Assembly: GCA_036505615.1 (NCBI GenBank)
Contig: DASXTB010000295.1
Span: 1-5,536 of the forward strand
Length of the DNA stretch: 5,536 nucleotides
From: DASXTB01 sp036505615
GTDB taxonomy: Bacteria; Acidobacteriota; UBA6911; JACQSX01
Reading direction: 5' to 3'
How positions within the stretch are numbered: the first letter of the stretch is position 1; each line of letters begins with the position of its first letter. Positions 1 to 5,536 of the stretch are shown piece by piece. The notes beneath the pieces are model-generated. The model saw nothing but the letters and a program-made list of their open reading frames with translations. It ran no database searches and was not told the origin of the DNA. The position numbers and the translations under genes were made by a program.

Positions 1-245
1 GCTACCGCGAGGCCCACATTCCCGGAGCCTTAAACATTCCACCCGAGAAGATCAAAGAACTTGCACCGCAGTTGTTACCCACCAAGGATGTTGAGATCAT
101 TACGTACTGCGCCAACACCCATTGACACGCCAGCGAATACGCCGCCCGTGAATTGGCGGCCATGGGTTATTCGAAGGTGGCGCACTATCCCGAAGGAAAG
201 CAGGGGTGGATGGAAGCCGGTCTTCCTGTCGAGAAGGCTGCCTGA
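1..245 (+). CDS. Rhodanese-like domain protein, C-terminal part, with in-frame TGA (candidate selenoprotein)
   Basis: The gene is cut by the left edge; the frame runs from base 3 to a TGA stop at 243-245, about 80 residues. The family moves sulfane sulfur through a persulfide on an active-site Cys. Visible hallmarks are the HIPGALNIP motif near the start, the strand IITYC with the presumed catalytic Cys at 108-110, a helix with ASEYAARELAAMGY, then a GWMEAGLPVE ending, all typical of a single-domain rhodanese. An in-frame TGA at 123-125 interrupts the frame five codons after the catalytic Cys. From memory of the family, a subset of rhodaneses has a second Cys there (C-x4-C-x-A-S), so TGA stands where Cys is expected. 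The flanking frame is otherwise clean on both sides. Readings are selenocysteine (or Cys) insertion at UGA, or a one-base nonsense mutation from TGC. Assignment to rhodanese is firm; whether full-length protein is made is open. Confidence 0.85.
123..125 (+). other. In-frame TGA, possible recoded selenocysteine codon
   Basis: This TGA sits in the rhodanese frame between the codons for ANTH and HASEYAA. The other genes here end with normal TGA stops at well-placed C-termini, including the GTGA overlap at 5217-5220, so a genome-wide reassignment of TGA is unlikely. Site-specific recoding or a nonsense mutation are the remaining options. The nearby decayed genes make mutation a serious alternative. 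Confidence 0.5.
134..173 (+). promoter_or_regulatory. SECIS-like stem-loop just downstream of the in-frame TGA
   Basis: An upper stem pairs GCCGCC (141-146) with GGCGGC (155-160), six perfect pairs around the 8-nt loop CGTGAATT (147-154). A lower stem pairs CGAATA (134-139) with TATTCG (168-173), again six perfect pairs. The two are joined by an asymmetric internal loop (C140 against 161-167). The apical loop begins 21 nt after the TGA and has G as its second base. Bacterial SECIS elements read by SelB are described as hairpins inside the reading frame, with the loop roughly 16-37 nt after UGA and a G among the first two loop bases, so this fits. Bacterial SECIS elements are poorly conserved and alanine-rich GC codons can pair by chance, so this is suggestive only. 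Confidence 0.45.
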
Positions 246-437
246 CTACGCTGCTTTGTCTTTATCCTGCTGATTTCTACGAAAAGAGAGTTTGCGGTTC
301 CATTTGGAAAATGGAAATATCGTTAACCCCCAAGTTGATGTTGCTGAATTCATGACGGCACAGAGGATGTCTATTACCCCTCCGGTGCAGTTACCGGAAG
401 CCCGTTTTCTCAATGATTTTGCGGTTTCGGATTGCGG
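246..437. other. Convergent intergenic region
   Basis: This stretch separates the end of the rhodanese gene (+) from the end of the deacetylase remnant (-). I see no convincing gene in it. It contains a small hairpin CCATTT-GGA-AAATGG at 300-314 and another at 381-398. Neither has a long T-tract, though a convergent gap like this is where terminators would be expected. Confidence 0.5.
381..398. repeat. Short inverted repeat, possible weak terminator
   Basis: TCCGGT (381-386) and ACCGGA (393-398) form a perfect 6-bp stem with a 6-nt loop. On the + strand a run of four T follows at about 404-407, a few bases beyond the stem. This could terminate the rhodanese transcript, but the T-tract is short and displaced, so support is weak. 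Confidence 0.25.
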
Positions 438-809
438 TCAGTCTGATTTCCCATGGATGAATTCAGAGTCGCGAGCTTTTGCAATTGTGACTACATTAGT
501 TTGCGGAGGGACATCGCGAGGATCGTTGTGTTATTGGTTAGTTCCACAAGTTTGGCGCTCAACTGCTTTCCATCGCCGGTCAGGCGAACTTCCTTCCAGA
601 GCGCGGGTATTTTCTACTTTCAACGTGAGCGGAACGTCATAAATTTCTTTTCCCATTGGCCAATGCACGATAATGGCAAGAGAGCTGTCGTCGCTTTGCT
701 TCATCTCGATAGAAGACGCCTTGTGTTCCTGAATGTACCGCAATACATCGCCAAATGTGCTAGTCCAGAGTTCCGAGTGTCGCTCGAAATAGGCTGCGAG
801 ATGACGAAT
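438..809 (-). pseudogene. Polysaccharide deacetylase-like C-terminal fragment, frameshifted
   Basis: Reading leftwards, three frames join into one coherent protein end. The first carries SELWTSTFGDVLRYIQEH, then a WPMGKEIYDVPLTLKVE segment to about 614. An extra A in the A-run complementary to 610-613 shifts the frame; removing it gives VEIPALWKEVRLTGDGKQLS and on to LTNNTTILA near 515. A second break at 515 (one base missing) moves to DVPPQTNVVTIAKARDSEF, ending at a TGA at 438-440. The pattern resembles, from memory, the region following the NodB catalytic domain in some bacterial polysaccharide deacetylases. The catalytic domain is absent, so this is a non-functional remnant. The 5' limit is approximate, because the uninterrupted frame runs on upstream into unrelated-looking sequence. 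Family assignment is by recollection and moderate; the double frameshift is directly visible. Confidence 0.6.
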
Positions 810-879
810 GCTGTTACAAGCCAAAGCCAAATCCAGCGCAAGCCGACAAACCCTGCGTTCATCTAATTCCTCGCAGCGA

Positions 880-1219
880 AGCCGGACGAGATATCCCGTA
901 TCCCACGGCTTCGTCCCCTTCTCAATTTTTCTGATACGCTCGAGACCGATATTATCCTGAAACTGTATGGCTTTGGCTACTTCCTCGGCGTGTTCTCGTG
1001 GCACCACAATCACGCCGTCTGCCATTACCACACGATTTCGCGGCCAAAACCTAGCTGAGTGTCTCGATATAGGGATGGGGATGCCACGAAACCCCGCCAG
1101 GTAACCTCTGGAACATCGTTCCGAAAATCGTCCAGCCGATTCCGATTGATCCACACGTGTTCGAGGGTTCTCTGTTGTTGTAATGCTCGGGCTTTCGTGA
1201 GCTCAAGCGCGAGGCTCAC
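880..1219 (-). pseudogene. RraA-like (aldolase/demethylmenaquinone methyltransferase-like family) remnant
   Basis: A frame opens with GTG at 1217-1219, overlapping the stop of the upstream transporter gene (GTGA). It carries NRLDDFRNDVPEVTWRGF, which resembles the central DG-x-x-RD-x-x-x-(hydrophobic)-P-V-x-x-RG part of RraA-family proteins. That frame stops at a TAA just after GREIV. Two bases at about 1029-1030 appear to shift it; the adjacent frame continues VMADGVIVVPREHAEEVAKA (about 965-1028), very like the A-D-x-x-G-V-x-V-V-P-R signature near the C-terminus of this family. RraA-family proteins are about 160-230 residues; most of the N-terminal half is missing here. If intact it could have been an aldolase or decarboxylase for oxo acids made by the upstream dehydrogenases, but that is inference. 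The downstream edge runs without a stop into the deacetylase remnant, as if a deletion fused the two. Confidence 0.5.
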
Positions 1220-2460
1220 CCGCCGGAGTTACGAGAGCATTCTCGCGGGTCTGGGCTAACTCCGAGAATGTGGATCGAACGCATGCCAACCCAGCACAGA
1301 ATAGCCAGCGTGTCTAAGACGGCGGCAATTCGAAAGTAGGTTCCGGAATCTCCCGTCCAACGATGAAGCCACGGGAAGGCGTTGGCGCTGGCTAACGCGC
1401 CCAAGCTTCCAGCCATGTTCATGGCAGCCGACACGCTGCCTGAGTTCTTGCGGCCGATATCAATACAGTAGGCCCAACTGGGACTAATCGTCAGCTCGAC
1501 ACCAAACATGGCAATTGCAAAGGCCGCGACTGCGGTTCCGGAGTTGGCAACAATCGAAACGGCATAAATTCCAGAGGCAGCCAGAACAAAGCCAAACGTA
1601 GCCGGCAACCGTCGTGACCAGGGTCGAAATCGGGACCGATACAGCACGTCTACAAGGAAGCCGGACACCCAGTTCGCCATTGCCCCGGAAAGCAACGGCA
1701 CCATCGAGAAGCGCGCCGCTTGTGAAGGCGTTAGAGAGTAGCGCTCCGACAAGTAGGGAAACATCCAAGTGATACAAATGAAGAATGTGAAGTTACCGAT
1801 AAAGTACTGCAACATGGCCTTGACTATTTTCCAAGATCGAAAGACTTGCAGAAGGGTCATCGGGCCTGGGAATGAAGCGTCACTCTCAATTTGCGTCTCG
1901 GGATAGTCGCGAAACCAGATGATCCAACTCAACGCCCATACCAGACCTGGGAGGCCAAGGAGATAGAAAGCCATCCGCCAACCGTAAACCGTCACAAGCC
2001 GTTGGCACAAAGGGAAAGCCAATCCTCCGCCCAGTAGCGCCCCAGAGAAGAGAATCCCATTGGCGATGCCGCGTTCCCGTTCCGGTAGCCAGTTGTAGAA
2101 CACTCTCGCTGAGCCGGGGAACGCACCAGCTTCGGCAACGCCAAAGAGAAACCGGATGAGCAGCAGCCAATTCAGTCGGCTGGCTGTTCCTGTCAGCGAC
2201 GTAAAGACACTCCATAACGCCACGACGAGCGCCAGCGCCAGCCGAGGTCCTGCCCGGTCGGCGAAGCATCCCCAGGGGATTTGCGCAAAGGCGTAGCCCA
2301 GAGAAAATGCGCCGAAGACCAAGCCCATGGCCGTGTCGGAAAGCGCGAGGTCGCCAGCGATGGCAGACTTGGCTGACGAGATCGCAGCCCGATCGATATA
2401 CAGGATGAGTGCAAGCAGGAACAGTGAGGCTATGACGAGATATCGCTTGCCAGTGGTCAT
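1216..2460 (-). CDS. MFS transporter, anion:cation symporter (ACS)-like family
   Basis: A 414-residue inner-membrane protein, normal for 12-helix major facilitators. The N-terminus is one long hydrophobic helix ending in YIDRAA (21-26), as in ACS members that import organic anions such as hexuronates, glucarate, galactonate or tartrate with protons. Between helices 2 and 3 is the MFS motif A-like GCFADRAGPR (64-73). RFLFGVAEAGAFPG (103-116) and the following NWLPERERGIANG (123-135) are characteristic of ACS helix 4-5. A central loop (about 184-210) separates the two halves, and DIGRKNSGSVSAAMNMAG (334-351) matches the helix 10-11 region of this group. The ATG at 2458-2460 is preceded by a weak GGA eight bases away. 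It lies 141 bp downstream of the aldehyde dehydrogenase on the same strand and probably imports the substrate or an intermediate of that pathway. The exact ligand cannot be told from sequence. Confidence 0.9.
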   Translation of the reverse strand: MTTGKRYLVIASLFLLALILYIDRAAISSAKSAIAGDLALSDTAMGLVFGAFSLGYAFAQIPWGCFADRAGPRLALALVVALWSVFTSLTGTASRLNWLLLIRFLFGVAEAGAFPGSARVFYNWLPERERGIANGILFSGALLGGGLAFPLCQRLVTVYGWRMAFYLLGLPGLVWALSWIIWFRDYPETQIESDASFPGPMTLLQVFRSWKIVKAMLQYFIGNFTFFICITWMFPYLSERYSLTPSQAARFSMVPLLSGAMANWVSGFLVDVLYRSRFRPWSRRLPATFGFVLAASGIYAVSIVANSGTAVAAFAIAMFGVELTISPSWAYCIDIGRKNSGSVSAAMNMAGSLGALASANAFPWLHRWTGDSGTYFRIAAVLDTLAILCWVGMRSIHILGVSPDPRECSRNSGG

Positions 2461-2601
2461 GCTTACCGTCCGCGGTACCGACAGTACACGTCAGTCGGGA
2501 TGGGCTTGCTTGAGCCTGCGAACGAGCATGCACGGAGGCGCCTGCTGCCGAGGATTTTCGTCTGGCGATTCAACTCTCGCCATGCCGGAAGCTCGCCGTC
2601 T
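2461..2601 (-). other. 141-bp gap between aldehyde dehydrogenase and transporter
   Basis: This is the only real gap inside the gene run. It holds a hairpin near the dehydrogenase stop (2563-2582) and an 8-bp palindrome CGGTACCG (2473-2480) a few bases before the transporter start. I see no clear -35/-10 promoter and no U-tract terminator. A 30-codon open frame (2491-2583) has no ribosome site and no recognisable content. Confidence 0.4.
2563..2582. repeat. Inverted repeat after the aldehyde dehydrogenase stop
   Basis: TGGCGA (2563-2568) and TCGCCA (2577-2582) form a perfect 6-bp stem with an 8-nt loop, about 20 bases past the aldehyde dehydrogenase stop. No T-run follows on the - strand, so it is more likely an RNA stability or processing hairpin, or chance, than an intrinsic terminator. 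Confidence 0.3.
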
Positions 2602-4044
2602 TTACCACTTGATGTAAACCGTTTTGACATTCGTGAATGCATCTTTTGCCGTGGGCCCAATGGAGAACGCTCCCTGCCCGGAGGCCTTCACACCTCCAAA
2701 CGGAACATTGGCCTGACTGGCGGTGCCGTGGTTTACGTGAACCATACCGGACTCCACGCGTTGTAGAAATTCATCCACTAAGTGCCGGTTACTCGTGAAC
2801 AGCGAAGCAGCCAGGCCATAAGGTGTGCCATTGGCGACGTCGAATGCTTCTTCCGGACTGTTTACCCGAATTAATGGAAGTACCGGTCCGAAGATCTCTT
2901 CCTGCGCCAGGGCAGAGTTGGCCGAAACATGGTCGAACAGTGTGGGCGCATAAAAATATCCCTCGGCATCAGGATTCTCGACAAGCTGTCGCCCACCAAC
3001 AACCAAAATGGATCGGTCTTTCTGGCCCTTGCGTACGTAGCCCGCAACTGTTTCCATTTGTTGTCGACCTACCAACGGACCCATGGTGGTTCGGGGATCG
3101 AGACCGTTGCCGACACGAATCTTCGCCATGTGGGTCACCAGATGTTGGCATAGCTGATCCGCCTGCGACTCCTCCACGATCACGCGACTGAGCGCCGTAC
3201 ATCGTTGGCCGCTACACAGGAACGCTGCTGCCACGATTTCTTGTGCTGCACCGTCGAGATCGTCGGACTCGAGGACAATCGCAGGATTCTTTCCTCCGAG
3301 CTCAAGTTGTACCTTGGCCATGCGGGCAGCAACCTTTTCAGAGATACGTATGCCCACAGCAGTTGATCCTGTGAAGCTGATCCCGCGGACTCGGCTATCG
3401 GAGATCAATCTTTCGCCGCAGTCCCCGGAACCGACTACTAAGTTAATAACGCCGGATGGCAAACCAGCCTTTTCCAGGAGGCTTGTGAGATATACCGCAG
3501 ACCAAGGCGTGAGTGAGGCCGGTTTCAACACAACGGTGTTACCACAGGCTAACGCCGGAGCTATCTTTCGTACTGGACTCACCACGGGGAAGTTCCACGG
3601 TGTGATGGCTGCTACCACACCAACCGGTTGCAGAATGGTGTAACACGTGAACCCCGGACGTTCGCTGGGAAACGTCTGGCCCGACAGACGTACGGCTTCG
3701 CCCGCTGCGAAGGCGGCTTCGGTAGCCGCGCGGGTTACCTCGCCGATCGACTCGCACAGCGCTTTGCCTTGCTCAAGTGTGATGATCCTGCCGAGCTGGT
3801 CTTTCGAATCAGTCAGAAGCTGGGAAAAGCGCGACAGGATGGCAGCGCGCTGCGGCGCCGGTGTCTGGCACCAAATATCTCTGGCGTTCTCGGCTGAGGC
3901 CAGAGCTGCTTCGACATCCGCCGTCCCCGAGCGAGGGAATTCTCCAACGACTTGCGACGGGCAGGCGGGATTGTATGACTGATAGAATTCACCCGTCTCC
4001 CCCGGAACCCATTTTCCCGCAATGAAGTTTCGATGCCGCTCCAT
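2602..4044 (-). CDS. NAD(P)-dependent aldehyde dehydrogenase
   Basis: At 480 residues this is a full-length ALDH-superfamily enzyme, oxidising an aldehyde or semialdehyde to the acid with NAD(P)+. The oxyanion Asn is N151 in TPWNFP, the cofactor-binding Lys is K174 in LKPAS, and FTGSTAVG (224-231) is the Rossmann turn. The general base is E248 in LELGGKNP, the nucleophile C282 in SGQRCTA, and the second conserved Glu E383 in EEIFGP; none is missing. It most resembles the succinate/2-oxoglutarate-semialdehyde dehydrogenase-like branch, but the C-terminal VHVNHGTASQANVPFGGVK stretch does not pin down a substrate. The ATG follows the alcohol dehydrogenase stop directly (TAAATG), so translation is probably coupled; no strong Shine-Dalgarno is visible. 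With the upstream alcohol dehydrogenase it likely completes an alcohol-to-aldehyde-to-acid sequence, an inference from context. Confidence 0.93.
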   Translation of the reverse strand: MERHRNFIAGKWVPGETGEFYQSYNPACPSQVVGEFPRSGTADVEAALASAENARDIWCQTPAPQRAAILSRFSQLLTDSKDQLGRIITLEQGKALCESIGEVTRAATEAAFAAGEAVRLSGQTFPSERPGFTCYTILQPVGVVAAITPWNFPVVSPVRKIAPALACGNTVVLKPASLTPWSAVYLTSLLEKAGLPSGVINLVVGSGDCGERLISDSRVRGISFTGSTAVGIRISEKVAARMAKVQLELGGKNPAIVLESDDLDGAAQEIVAAAFLCSGQRCTALSRVIVEESQADQLCQHLVTHMAKIRVGNGLDPRTTMGPLVGRQQMETVAGYVRKGQKDRSILVVGGRQLVENPDAEGYFYAPTLFDHVSANSALAQEEIFGPVLPLIRVNSPEEAFDVANGTPYGLAASLFTSNRHLVDEFLQRVESGMVHVNHGTASQANVPFGGVKASGQGAFSIGPTAKDAFTNVKTVYIKW

Positions 4045-5220
4045 TTAAAGGCTCTGTTCAAGTACCGCCCTTAACTGTTCGTTGCTGGTCGATCGAGGAT
4101 TTACAGCGACATTCCCGCTCTTCATTGCTTCATCAACGACTCGGGGAATGTGACTCGAACGGAGGCCATACTCTCTTAATCCCTTAGGTATTTGGATATC
4201 ATTCGCTAGCTTCTCCACTGCTGCAACGGCACATTGAGCCGCATCGGCCGCGGGTAAATTACCGACGGGTTGTGCGAGGGCGTGAGCGATCGCCGCAAAC
4301 CGCTCCGGAGCAGCCACGCAGTTGAACCTCATGACTCGCGGCAATGTCACAGCAATGGCAATGCCATGCGGAATTCGAAGATCCCAGCTTCCCAGCGGCA
4401 TGGCCAGAGCATGAGCCAATCCCAGGCGTGTTGGATTCATCGCGATCCCTGCCATCGTGCTGGCAAGGAGCATGGCATAACGCGAATCGCGATTTGGTCC
4501 GTTCAGAACTGCGGGTCTCAGGTGTCTGCCGATGAGCTGGATGGCATTCCATGCCAACGCGGCGGAGATGGGCTGGCAGGCGTTATTGGTATAGCACTCG
4601 ATGCCATGCGCCAACGCATCCATGCCAGTGGCGGCAGTCATCAGCGGCGGCAAGTCCAGTGTGAGCTCAGGATCGCACATAGCGATCATCGGATAGGCAG
4701 AGATGCTGCCCACCGCAACCTTCAGGCCGGTATCATCATTCGTGAACACCGACCAAAGACTCACTTCACTTCCCGTTCCTGCCGTGGTTGGAATCGCAAT
4801 CACCGGAGGCAGGCGATTTTTCACTTTATGAAGGCCGGTGTAATCAAGAATGGTGCCAGGATTAGTCAACAGGGTAGCCACGGCCTTTGCCGTGTCGAGA
4901 GAGCTCCCGCCCCCGATTCCCACCACGACGTCCGCTTTGCATCTGCGAAGTAGTTCGGCCGCCTCGGCAATCAGCTTTGATCCAGAGTCCTGTTTCACTC
5001 CGTCATATACTTCACAGCCAATCCGCGCCGATGAAAGGAGCTCGAGAGCCTTTTGCAGAATGCCTGCGGTCCTGATACCTGCATCGGTAACCAGGAACAC
5101 TCGCTGACCTCCAAGTGATCGGATTCTTTCTGGTAGTGTGGCCAAGATGCCGTAACCAAAATGAATGTCGGTCGGGACAGGAAAGAAGTTAAATGTCTGC
5201 TCCGAATTACATCGGATCAC
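4045..5220 (-). CDS. Iron-containing (group III) alcohol dehydrogenase
   Basis: A 391-residue cytoplasmic enzyme of the Fe-ADH family, normal length. The N-terminal dinucleotide domain shows FGYG (21-24), GIGGGSSLDTAK (101-112) and PTTAGTGSE (144-152). The C-terminal helical domain has all four metal ligands expected by comparison with lactaldehyde reductase FucO: D201 and H205 in GMDALAHGIE, H270 in GLAHA and H285 in IPHG. A conserved NPR lies at 374-376. Members interconvert alcohols and aldehydes or ketones with NAD(P)(H); relatives include lactaldehyde reductase, 1,3-propanediol dehydrogenase and maleylacetate reductase, and the sequence does not decide among them. The start is GTG at 5218-5220, supported by GGAG eight bases upstream and by a 4-bp GTGA overlap with the preceding gene. 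Its TAA directly abuts the aldehyde dehydrogenase start. Confidence 0.93.
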   Translation of the reverse strand: MIRCNSEQTFNFFPVPTDIHFGYGILATLPERIRSLGGQRVFLVTDAGIRTAGILQKALELLSSARIGCEVYDGVKQDSGSKLIAEAAELLRRCKADVVVGIGGGSSLDTAKAVATLLTNPGTILDYTGLHKVKNRLPPVIAIPTTAGTGSEVSLWSVFTNDDTGLKVAVGSISAYPMIAMCDPELTLDLPPLMTAATGMDALAHGIECYTNNACQPISAALAWNAIQLIGRHLRPAVLNGPNRDSRYAMLLASTMAGIAMNPTRLGLAHALAMPLGSWDLRIPHGIAIAVTLPRVMRFNCVAAPERFAAIAHALAQPVGNLPAADAAQCAVAAVEKLANDIQIPKGLREYGLRSSHIPRVVDEAMKSGNVAVNPRSTSNEQLRAVLEQSL

Positions 5221-5536
5221 GGGCGTGTCTCCGCCGGCTCTTCCTTCGATAACGCATCAGGGAAGCTGACGTTCAATTTAGCTCCGAGCGCGACGAGTTG
5301 ATCTATGACGGTTGACAATAACGGTACGCCAAGCGTTCGATTTTTCGCTTCGTTCTGCCGCTCAATTTCTCCTGGAGCAAGTACGCGCTCAGTACCCGGA
5401 GCCGGCGGGGAAGACTTATGCACTCGCACAATCTCGTCCATTCGACCTACAAATTCATCTTTGGTCATGAACAGGTCTGTGCGCATAGCCACAAAAAGAT
5501 GTCCCAGGTTTTGCTCCGCCTCGAGATTCTCGAGTG
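5217..5536 (-). CDS. Malate/L-lactate dehydrogenase-type (Ldh_2) oxidoreductase, C-terminal part
   Basis: The gene enters from the right edge; about 105 C-terminal residues are present, ending in TGA at 5217-5219. The segment NLGHLFVAMRTDLFM, then a helix with a DEIVRVHKSSPP turn, then VLAPGEIERQNE and GVPLLSTVIDQL, matches the C-terminal region of the Ldh_2 family. Those enzymes use NAD(P) to interconvert 2-hydroxy (or 2-amino/imino) and 2-oxo acids; examples are ureidoglycolate dehydrogenase AllD, 2,3-diketo-L-gulonate reductase YiaK and sulfolactate dehydrogenase ComC. The catalytic residues and most of the cofactor domain lie outside the window, so specificity cannot be judged. The stop overlaps the alcohol dehydrogenase start (GTGA). 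It is the most upstream member seen of the gene run. Confidence 0.85.
   Translation of the reverse strand, partial: LENLEAEQNLGHLFVAMRTDLFMTKDEFVGRMDEIVRVHKSSPPAPGTERVLAPGEIERQNEAKNRTLGVPLLSTVIDQLVALGAKLNVSFPDALSKEEPAETRP
5229..5232 (-). promoter_or_regulatory. Ribosome binding site GGAG for the alcohol dehydrogenase
   Basis: GGAG on the - strand lies eight bases before the GTG at 5218-5220, inside the end of the preceding dehydrogenase gene. It decides the unusual GTG start. An FFPVPTDIHFGYG segment at residues 12-24, where Fe-ADH proteins normally begin, supports the same choice. Confidence 0.6.

Noticed and set aside
123..125. Genome-wide reassignment of TGA to Trp or Gly
   Set aside because: TGA terminates the Ldh_2-type gene, the transporter and the rhodanese itself at natural C-termini, and the site context suggests Cys rather than Trp or Gly.
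61..273. 70-codon + strand frame over the rhodanese gene
   Set aside because: It is a different frame from the rhodanese reading and has Arg/Pro-rich content with no family match. It is open only as a by-product of the rhodanese codons.
292..866. Two + strand open frames (292-642 and 453-866)
   Set aside because: They run mostly antisense to the deacetylase remnant, lack recognisable motifs, and the decayed - strand reading explains the sequence better.
1886..2533. 215-codon open frame on the - strand
   Set aside because: It is an alternate frame within the transporter gene, whose own frame has clear ACS-family motifs and membrane helices.
2491..2583. 30-codon open frame on the - strand in the gap before the transporter
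   Set aside because: No Shine-Dalgarno sequence, no hydrophobic or conserved pattern, and it is interrupted in concept by the inverted repeat at its start.
4270..4953. 227-codon open frame on the + strand
   Set aside because: It lies wholly antisense to the iron-containing alcohol dehydrogenase, whose metal ligands and cofactor motifs are all present. The product has no recognisable domain and is rich in His, Arg and Ser, as shadow frames often are.

Overview
The window appears to be a bacterial chromosomal segment of moderate GC with short gene spacing. No gene here fixes the taxonomy. The mix of families (Ldh_2-type dehydrogenase, ACS-type major facilitator transporter, RraA-like and polysaccharide-deacetylase remnants) would suit a soil or environmental heterotroph such as an acidobacterium, but that is only an impression. 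TGA is used as an ordinary stop by the Ldh_2-type gene, by the transporter and at the end of the rhodanese gene, so the standard bacterial code seems to apply.

Positions 1-245 (+ strand) hold the C-terminal part of a single-domain rhodanese-like protein. Its frame is intact except for one in-frame TGA at 123-125. The TGA lies five codons after the presumed catalytic Cys, at a spot where I recall relatives having a second Cys (C-x4-C followed by an Ala-Ser pair). Just downstream is a two-tier hairpin (134-173) whose apical loop begins 21 nt after the TGA and has G as its second base. That matches the usual geometry of a bacterial SECIS element. The gene is therefore a candidate selenoprotein, or a case of UGA recoding. 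The competing explanation is a simple nonsense mutation.

Positions 246-437 are a short convergent intergenic stretch with two small hairpins. From 438 to about 1219 (- strand) lies decayed coding sequence: a polysaccharide-deacetylase C-terminal fragment broken by two single-base frameshifts, preceded by a broken fragment resembling the RraA / aldolase-like family.

Positions 1216-5536 (- strand) form a tight gene run, transcribed from the right edge leftwards: an Ldh_2-type malate/lactate/2-hydroxyacid dehydrogenase (C-terminal part only), a group III iron-containing alcohol dehydrogenase, an NAD(P)-dependent aldehyde dehydrogenase, and an ACS-family MFS transporter. The first two overlap by GTGA, the second and third abut as TAAATG, and a 141-bp gap precedes the transporter. 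The transporter stop overlaps a GTG in the RraA-like remnant. Together they look like an uptake-and-oxidation module for a small hydroxylated organic acid or polyol. The substrate cannot be read from the sequence. The promoter of the run lies outside the window.
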